DNA of 53,216 bases from Candidatus Woesearchaeota archaeon (lineage in GTDB: Archaea > Nanobdellota > Nanobdellia > Woesearchaeales > WJIZ01). Of this stretch, positions 48,763-53,216 are shown one piece after another. The stretch lies in assembly GCA_018221205.1 (NCBI GenBank), contig JAAOYF010000028.1, forward strand, positions 1 through 53,216, written 5' to 3'. Position 1 is the first letter of the stretch, and each line of letters begins with the position of its first letter. Under the pieces are notes generated by a model. The model saw nothing but the letters and a program-made list of their open reading frames with translations, searched no databases and was not told the origin of the DNA. Both the position numbers and the translations under genes were made by a program.

Positions 48763-49918
48763 TCTGCGCTAAAGTAGTGCAGGATTTCTTGAGATAGGTG
48801 TTTATTATCTTGTCGCAGACAGTATAATCTCCATCGATTGCAAAATTGATATAGCAGTTATCCCTTCTTGATTCTTTCTGGATGTTTTCACAGATGGCCT
48901 GGTTGTTCAAAGACTGAGCTACTTGAGTGAAGCACCTGTCTCTGTTGTATTGCTCTGTTATCTTGTCGCAGACAGCAGGATCACTCGATTCTTCTCCGAT
49001 GTTCTCCAAACACTTATCCCTGAAGCTTTCAGGCAGCTTACTGCACTCTACCTTTGCCTGATTCTTGTCTGTTTTCGCCAGCTGTTTTATTCTCTCTAAT
49101 TCATCCCACGGATTGGCTGTTGTCTGTTCCTGGCAGTCTTGGGAGCATGATTCTGTAGATTCATCTTTTGAGCAGATCGAATCTCCGCAGACACTTATAG
49201 GATCGTGCTTGCATTCAAAATCTGTCTCTGCATTGCAATAATCCTGGGTATTGGCATTATCATCCTCACAACTTGCTGGACAGTCTTTGCATGCTTTGCA
49301 TGAGCCGCCGCAATCAATGTCTTCTTCATCCTGATTCTTGATGCCATCTGAACAGGTAGGTTGTTTATCTGATGTCACACTGAACTTTTTTGATGCCTGG
49401 GGAGACTGGCCGCTATATCGGGCAGTTATGGTAAGAGTATAGCTTCCTTCCTGGAGTGAGTTGGGCAGTTTTATTGAGAGCGAAACAGTATCTGAGTTCC
49501 CTACTGCTGCTGTCTGGCTTCTGAAAGCCACCCTTTTATCGTTCCGGTCGAAAACTTCTGCCTTGAGAAAGATATCTTCATCCTGTTTTGAATCCTTGGA
49601 TAGATCTATAGATGCTTGTACAGATGCGCCTGCCTTCACTGTCGAATCAAGATCCATGATCCTCATCTCCAGGCTGTCAGAGGAGGCGTCAGGCCAGAAC
49701 CAGAACAAGGCAAAGGCGCTTATCGCGACTACTATAATAATAAGGATGATGGTGCTGGCCAAGGACAATGGTAAGGTTGATCTGTGGCCCTGTACATTAT
49801 ATAATGCTTGATCGATGGTCTTTTCAGGGTAGCCATATTTTCTTAAGTACTGTTTTATGTAGCGTGTATCGTACCCTTGTTTAATCAGCTTTCTAATATA
49901 AGAAGTTAAATCTGCCAT
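48752..49918 (-). CDS. Membrane-anchored Cys-rich surface protein
   Basis: 388 residues. Short helical cytoplasmic domain (1-50, with Y-L-R-K-Y-G-Y-P-E-K), one membrane helix (about 52-75), an Ig-like beta domain (about 85-180), and Cys-rich modules: C-S-D-G-I-K-N-Q-D-E-E-D-I-D-C-G-G-S-C near 190 and C-G-D-S-I-C-S-K-D-E-S near 243, both seen repeatedly in DPANN surface proteins. The end has four spaced C-x(8-13)-C units (C-D-K-I, C-F-T-Q, C-E-N-I, C-Y-I-N). Ribosome binding site GAGG just before the ATG. Confidence 0.75.
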   Translation of the reverse strand: MADLTSYIRKLIKQGYDTRYIKQYLRKYGYPEKTIDQALYNVQGHRSTLPLSLASTIILIIIVVAISAFALFWFWPDASSDSLEMRIMDLDSTVKAGASVQASIDLSKDSKQDEDIFLKAEVFDRNDKRVAFRSQTAAVGNSDTVSLSIKLPNSLQEGSYTLTITARYSGQSPQASKKFSVTSDKQPTCSDGIKNQDEEDIDCGGSCKACKDCPASCEDDNANTQDYCNAETDFECKHDPISVCGDSICSKDESTESCSQDCQEQTTANPWDELERIKQLAKTDKNQAKVECSKLPESFRDKCLENIGEESSDPAVCDKITEQYNRDRCFTQVAQSLNNQAICENIQKESRRDNCYINFAIDGDYTVCDKIINTYLKKSCTTLAQTSG

Positions 49919-50017
49919 TTTCCTCTTTTTTTGTTTAAATCTGAAAGAGAGGTATTTAAAATTTTGCTAAAGAAAGGCAAAGAGGAGTATTAGCTATAGG
50001 TTAGAATGGCGGCTGTC

Positions 50018-50133
50018 GCATTGCTGCGCAATGCTCGTCGACCATGTCAGAAATCGAAGATTTATGAGCACACCAGAAATGCCTTGCATTTCTAAGTGCC
50101 CCGAAGGGGGCAACCCCCGGTCGACCAGCACCA
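50018..50133. repeat. Intergenic hairpin cluster, copy 2 of the dispersed repeat
   Basis: Contains hairpins GCATTG-CTGCG-CAATGC (50018-50034), AGAAATGC-CTT-GCATTTCT (50075-50093) and GCCCC-GAAG-GGGGC (50098-50111), two copies of GTCGACCA, and a 25-nt segment (50109-50133) 21/25 identical to 18627-18651. No tRNA or known RNA is recognised. A minus-strand reading frame across it has no convincing protein character. Confidence 0.55.
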
Positions 50134-50179
50134 TGGCTTGAATTGATTTTCTTCTCAAAAGAGAGGTTAGGAAGAAAGC

Positions 50180-50193
50180 TTTATATATAATCT
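50180..50193 (+). promoter_or_regulatory. TATA box of the anchored surface-protein gene
   Basis: CTTTATATATAAT, centred about 24 nt before the ATG at 50210; leaderless mRNA. Confidence 0.5.
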
Positions 50194-50209
50194 TTCTTAG
50201 GGAGTAGTT

Positions 50210-52438
50210 ATGACTCGCAAAGGTCAAGCGACCATTTTCATAATTCTTGGAATAGTCATCTTAATCGGCGCTGGTCTGTTGGTCTATCTTCGTTCTGATG
50301 ATGTCGACAGATCGATCGAGACAGAATTTCCGACTGAAGTTACTCATGCCGGACAACAAGAATTGCGTTCTTATATGGACACTTGTCTGAGGGATGCTGC
50401 TTACAATGGTCTTGAGATTGTCCGATTGCAGGCAGGACATATTGATTTTCCTCCAGGAACGTCTACTGTTCGTCTTGCCAATGATGCTGATGAGAAGATT
50501 GTTTTTGAGGACGGTATCAAGAAAGTGATTCTTCAACCAGATGCACAAAATGAGATGGCATATTGGTTTGATTCTAACAATAAATTAGCTATTCCTTCTC
50601 AAGCGTATGTTGAGAATAGTTTAGCTGAGTATATTGAGGACAGCATTGCCTTATGTGTTGATAATTTTGATTCATTCAGACAGCAGAATTATGATATCAC
50701 CTTGGGCAATGTAGATGTGACTGTTGAATTAAGCGATGAAGTCCTTGTTAAGGTTGATTACCCTATTACGTTTGAACGAGGAGATGTTAGTTTTGATGAG
50801 AAAGAATTCATCCTTCGAATAGATGTCCCTTTACGAGATGCGTTGGAAATTGCGACTGACCTTACTTTGGCTGAGTACTATGGCAAATATCTTGAACGAG
50901 ATGTTAAATATCTTATTTCATTATATCAGTATTCTGGTGGAGAAAAAAGCAGCTATGATCTCCCACCCTTAAGTCACACTGTGGCAAATGCAGACTGCAG
51001 CATCGTCACGTGGCAGACTGATGAAGCGAATACCTTGTTACAGACCAATCTTGCGAGCAATATTAGGTATCTTACTGTTAATGGTTTTGGAGATAATGCT
51101 CCTTTTGCAGAGAGTGATATAGCACAGGGAGTGTATGAAGGATTGACTCACGATCTTGTTTCCAAGCCCTATGCAGGAGTATTGATAGATTTTCTTTTTG
51201 AACAAAATAATGATTTTTCCATGGACATTTCTCCAAAACTAGGCACGGAAATCAAGCCCGATATTCATCGTGCCACTAATTTACGGTTCTTGCCTATGTT
51301 CTGCAATGTCCGTTATCGATTCAAATATGATCTTAAATTTCCACTCTTTCCCAAACAGACGTTTACCTTATCAAATGCTATCAATATTGAAGGAAAAACT
51401 CTAGAGCGAGAAAGAGTATATGAGTTTATTTCTCCCCTAGGAGTTTTTGTGTGCGGTAATCAAGAACGTGACTGTACAGGAAGTCCTGATGAGAGCTTCA
51501 CTCTCGATGAAGATGCACTTGGCTTTGCCTTACCGCAAGAAACACTCTTTTGCGAAGACGATAATCAAAGAAGCCAACCAATGAAAATAACTGTTGTTGA
51601 TAAGGTGAGTCAGGAACTTCTCGATAATATTCCTCTTTCTTATCGCTGCGGCAGGACAGAAGATGATTGTCTTTTAGGGAGCACTCAAAATGGAGTTTAT
51701 GAAGGAAAGCTGCCATTATGCGTGAATGGACAATTATATGCATTGAAACAAGGCTATGCTGAAAGTTATTCTTTACTCACTACAGAGAAAGGGGAGACTG
51801 TTAAAGATGTTCGTTATGAAATATTTCCTTTACAACCGTATGAAGTAGATATCAAAATTGTTGATCTGCCTATATATATGTTTAATTATATGCGTACAAA
51901 CGGATATACAGAAGCTTATTGTGAAGAGGAATTTAGAGTGGAGGATTCCTTTGATCCACAAGGAGATGAATTGTTCACCTTGGTTTCCGCTAAGGAAGGG
52001 GCTTCTGAGATTGCTTTTGCCTATCCACCTGACCCAGAACAAGAGCCTTTCACGATTGACCTTGCGCCTGGTGCTTATTCCTTTATCTACTATGTCCAAG
52101 GTAGCAAGATCATAGCAGATGGCTCTCTTGAAGGACAGACATTTAGTCTGAATAATGGAGGATTGTCAGATTATATTTATCCTGCGTATCCTGGAGTAGG
52201 GACAAGCTTCGGAGATGAAATTCTTGATCATTCAAAAATTACTTTCTATGTTCCTTTGGAAAGCACTTCTCGCAATGAGAATTTACTCAATGTCCATAGA
52301 CTTATCCAAGATGATGAGTCTGTTAAATACACGAGGCAGTATGATCATGATTGTGATCCTCTGACTCCTATCATTAGTCGTACGCTTACGCTAACTAAAG
52401 AACAAATGCATACCTTGTTTAAACCGACACTAGAATGA
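50210..52438 (+). CDS. Large membrane-anchored surface protein (742 residues)
   Basis: N-terminus MTRKGQATIFIILGIVILIG is a class III-like (pilin-type) signal-anchor seen in many DPANN proteins; the K-G-Q-A segment precedes a hydrophobic helix. The remaining 710 residues are extracellular and acidic, with an early coiled region (E-L-R-S-Y-M-D-T-C-L), several beta-rich domains and scattered cysteines, including C-E-D-D and C-G-N-Q-E-R-D-C-T-G. No enzyme motif found. Overlaps the next gene by 4 nt, so they form one operon. Confidence 0.7.
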   Translation: MTRKGQATIFIILGIVILIGAGLLVYLRSDDVDRSIETEFPTEVTHAGQQELRSYMDTCLRDAAYNGLEIVRLQAGHIDFPPGTSTVRLANDADEKIVFEDGIKKVILQPDAQNEMAYWFDSNNKLAIPSQAYVENSLAEYIEDSIALCVDNFDSFRQQNYDITLGNVDVTVELSDEVLVKVDYPITFERGDVSFDEKEFILRIDVPLRDALEIATDLTLAEYYGKYLERDVKYLISLYQYSGGEKSSYDLPPLSHTVANADCSIVTWQTDEANTLLQTNLASNIRYLTVNGFGDNAPFAESDIAQGVYEGLTHDLVSKPYAGVLIDFLFEQNNDFSMDISPKLGTEIKPDIHRATNLRFLPMFCNVRYRFKYDLKFPLFPKQTFTLSNAINIEGKTLERERVYEFISPLGVFVCGNQERDCTGSPDESFTLDEDALGFALPQETLFCEDDNQRSQPMKITVVDKVSQELLDNIPLSYRCGRTEDDCLLGSTQNGVYEGKLPLCVNGQLYALKQGYAESYSLLTTEKGETVKDVRYEIFPLQPYEVDIKIVDLPIYMFNYMRTNGYTEAYCEEEFRVEDSFDPQGDELFTLVSAKEGASEIAFAYPPDPEQEPFTIDLAPGAYSFIYYVQGSKIIADGSLEGQTFSLNNGGLSDYIYPAYPGVGTSFGDEILDHSKITFYVPLESTSRNENLLNVHRLIQDDESVKYTRQYDHDCDPLTPIISRTLTLTKEQMHTLFKPTLE

Positions 52439-53216
52439 AAACACTCCACTATAAAGCATTATTTATGATTTGCTTAGTGTTGACTCTTCCGTTCTATATT
52501 TCTTCTGCGTATGCTGTAACTGATCCCGTTGCAACTAATGAGGCACCACCCCTGCCAGGAGAGCAATGTGAGGATGTTGTCCAGAAAGGAGAGACGTTCC
52601 TTGATATTATGGATAGTGGCATTATCAATACTCTTGAAATTATCGCTTCAATCATGTTTGCCATTGCTCAAGTAGTGAATACTATTGATATGGTGTTGAG
52701 TGTCATTGGCAATATAACCGGCCATTCTGGGGCTAACTGGTGCTGTCGATTGCCACCACCTGCTGGAGAGGGAGTTTGTATTGGAAAAGCAGCAATATAT
52801 ACTAAATGGAAGAACTTAAAGGCGGATGTTCCTTTACTTGATGCTATTGTTGCTATTGGTAGTTGTGCCTGCTGCTCTGGAGGAGAAGGAAGGGGCGCAG
52901 CACTAAAAGCAACGGGAGCTGCAAGTGGAATATGTGGAGCAGGATTCCTCTTTGATGAATTAGGGGGTGCTTTAGGGGGAACTGATGATGGAGGCGTCAA
53001 TCAGTTTAAGCTGAGTGCTTTTGATAATATCTATACTGCTGTTGGCTGTTTGTGTCCTACTGCAATTTTATTTAATCTCCGTAAATTAAAGACTATTTAT
53101 CAAGTGAGGAATTGTTGTTATCAAGAAGCCTGCAAAGAAGGCTTTTCAACAGAAGTATGTGATCAGCAATACGATGAAGCTAATTGCATGTACTGGGAAG
53201 GAGCCCTCTATAAGAC
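52435..53216 (+). CDS. Cys-rich secreted protein, cut by the window end (partial)
   Basis: At least 260 residues, no stop before the window end. Signal peptide (MKTLHYKALFMICLVLTLPF, cleaved near A-Y-A), then a domain with C-C-R-L-P-P-P-A-G-E-G-V-C, S-C-A-C-C-S-G-G-E-G, a hydrophobic stretch (I-I-A-S-I-M-F-A-I-A-Q) and many cysteines near C-C-Y-Q-E-A-C and N-C-M-Y-W-E-G-A-L. Coupled (ATGA) to the 742-residue protein, so the pair probably forms a surface assembly. Function unknown. Confidence 0.75.
   Translation, partial: MKTLHYKALFMICLVLTLPFYISSAYAVTDPVATNEAPPLPGEQCEDVVQKGETFLDIMDSGIINTLEIIASIMFAIAQVVNTIDMVLSVIGNITGHSGANWCCRLPPPAGEGVCIGKAAIYTKWKNLKADVPLLDAIVAIGSCACCSGGEGRGAALKATGAASGICGAGFLFDELGGALGGTDDGGVNQFKLSAFDNIYTAVGCLCPTAILFNLRKLKTIYQVRNCCYQEACKEGFSTEVCDQQYDEANCMYWEGALYK

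Noticed and set aside
49994-50227. 77-residue minus-strand frame over the hairpin cluster
   Set aside because: It runs through palindromic repeats and the promoter of the next gene; composition is not protein-like.
1-53216. CRISPR arrays
   Set aside because: No series of regularly spaced direct repeats was seen; the repeats present are palindromes or operator sites.

Overview
The window is a stretch of an archaeal chromosome. Evidence for Archaea: archaeal-type A/V-ATPase operons, the ftsZ-secE-spt5-rpl11 cluster, RNase P protein Rnp4, archaeal D-aminoacyl-tRNA deacylase (DtdA), archaeal cytidylate kinase, Elp3, and TATA boxes about 26 nt upstream of start codons (leaderless mRNAs). Small cysteine-rich surface proteins, a 'KGQATIFIILGI' N-terminal anchor protein and many very short genes point to a DPANN lineage, most likely a Woesearchaeota-like organism; the exact lineage is inference.

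Layout. 1-340 is the 3' end of a 23S rRNA with a T-rich terminator. 430-5100 (mostly +) holds small membrane/lipoproteins, dUTPase, thymidylate kinase and a complete biotin ECF importer (bioY-ecfA-ecfT). 5070-10260 holds a NUDIX hydrolase, an operon of three very small proteins, rnp4, a coiled-coil protein, pgk and a VTT/DedA-like membrane protein. 10257-26872 (-) holds two complete, head-to-tail A/V-type ATPase operons with the same order H-I-K-E-C-F-A-B-D, each followed by an unannotated small one-helix membrane protein. The rotor subunits differ: one K is a 160-residue double hairpin with an intact Enterococcus-type Na+ site and only one carboxylate; the other is an 81-residue single hairpin with two facing carboxylates. 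One machine therefore looks like an ATP-driven Na+ pump and the other like an ATP synthase.

26941-39737 is mainly housekeeping: a PhoU/AbrB-like regulator, bacterial-type GAPDH, thioredoxin, an RNA m5C methyltransferase, Elp3, DtdA (with a neighbouring small AbrB-like gene and a palindromic operator region), the L11/Spt5/SecE/FtsZ operon, an FKBP isomerase and cmk. 39781-43080 is a 3,300-bp transposon: 28-bp imperfect terminal inverted repeats, a perfect 8-bp target duplication (TTAATTTT), an IS6-like DDE transposase, and passengers (an AbrB-type protein with a 65-residue partner, a zinc-ribbon/Doc toxin-like protein with a 52-residue partner, and a membrane protein). The AbrB gene and the transposase have the same promoter architecture, with GGTACC palindromes on both sides of the TATA box, so the element probably represses its own transposase. 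This is the most novel system in the window.

43081-53216 holds membrane and lipoproteins, a methyltransferase, a minimal PLP enzyme, a zinc-ribbon protein, methionyl-tRNA synthetase, and a surface-protein region (a Cys-rich membrane protein, a 742-residue anchored protein and a Cys-rich secreted protein cut by the window end).
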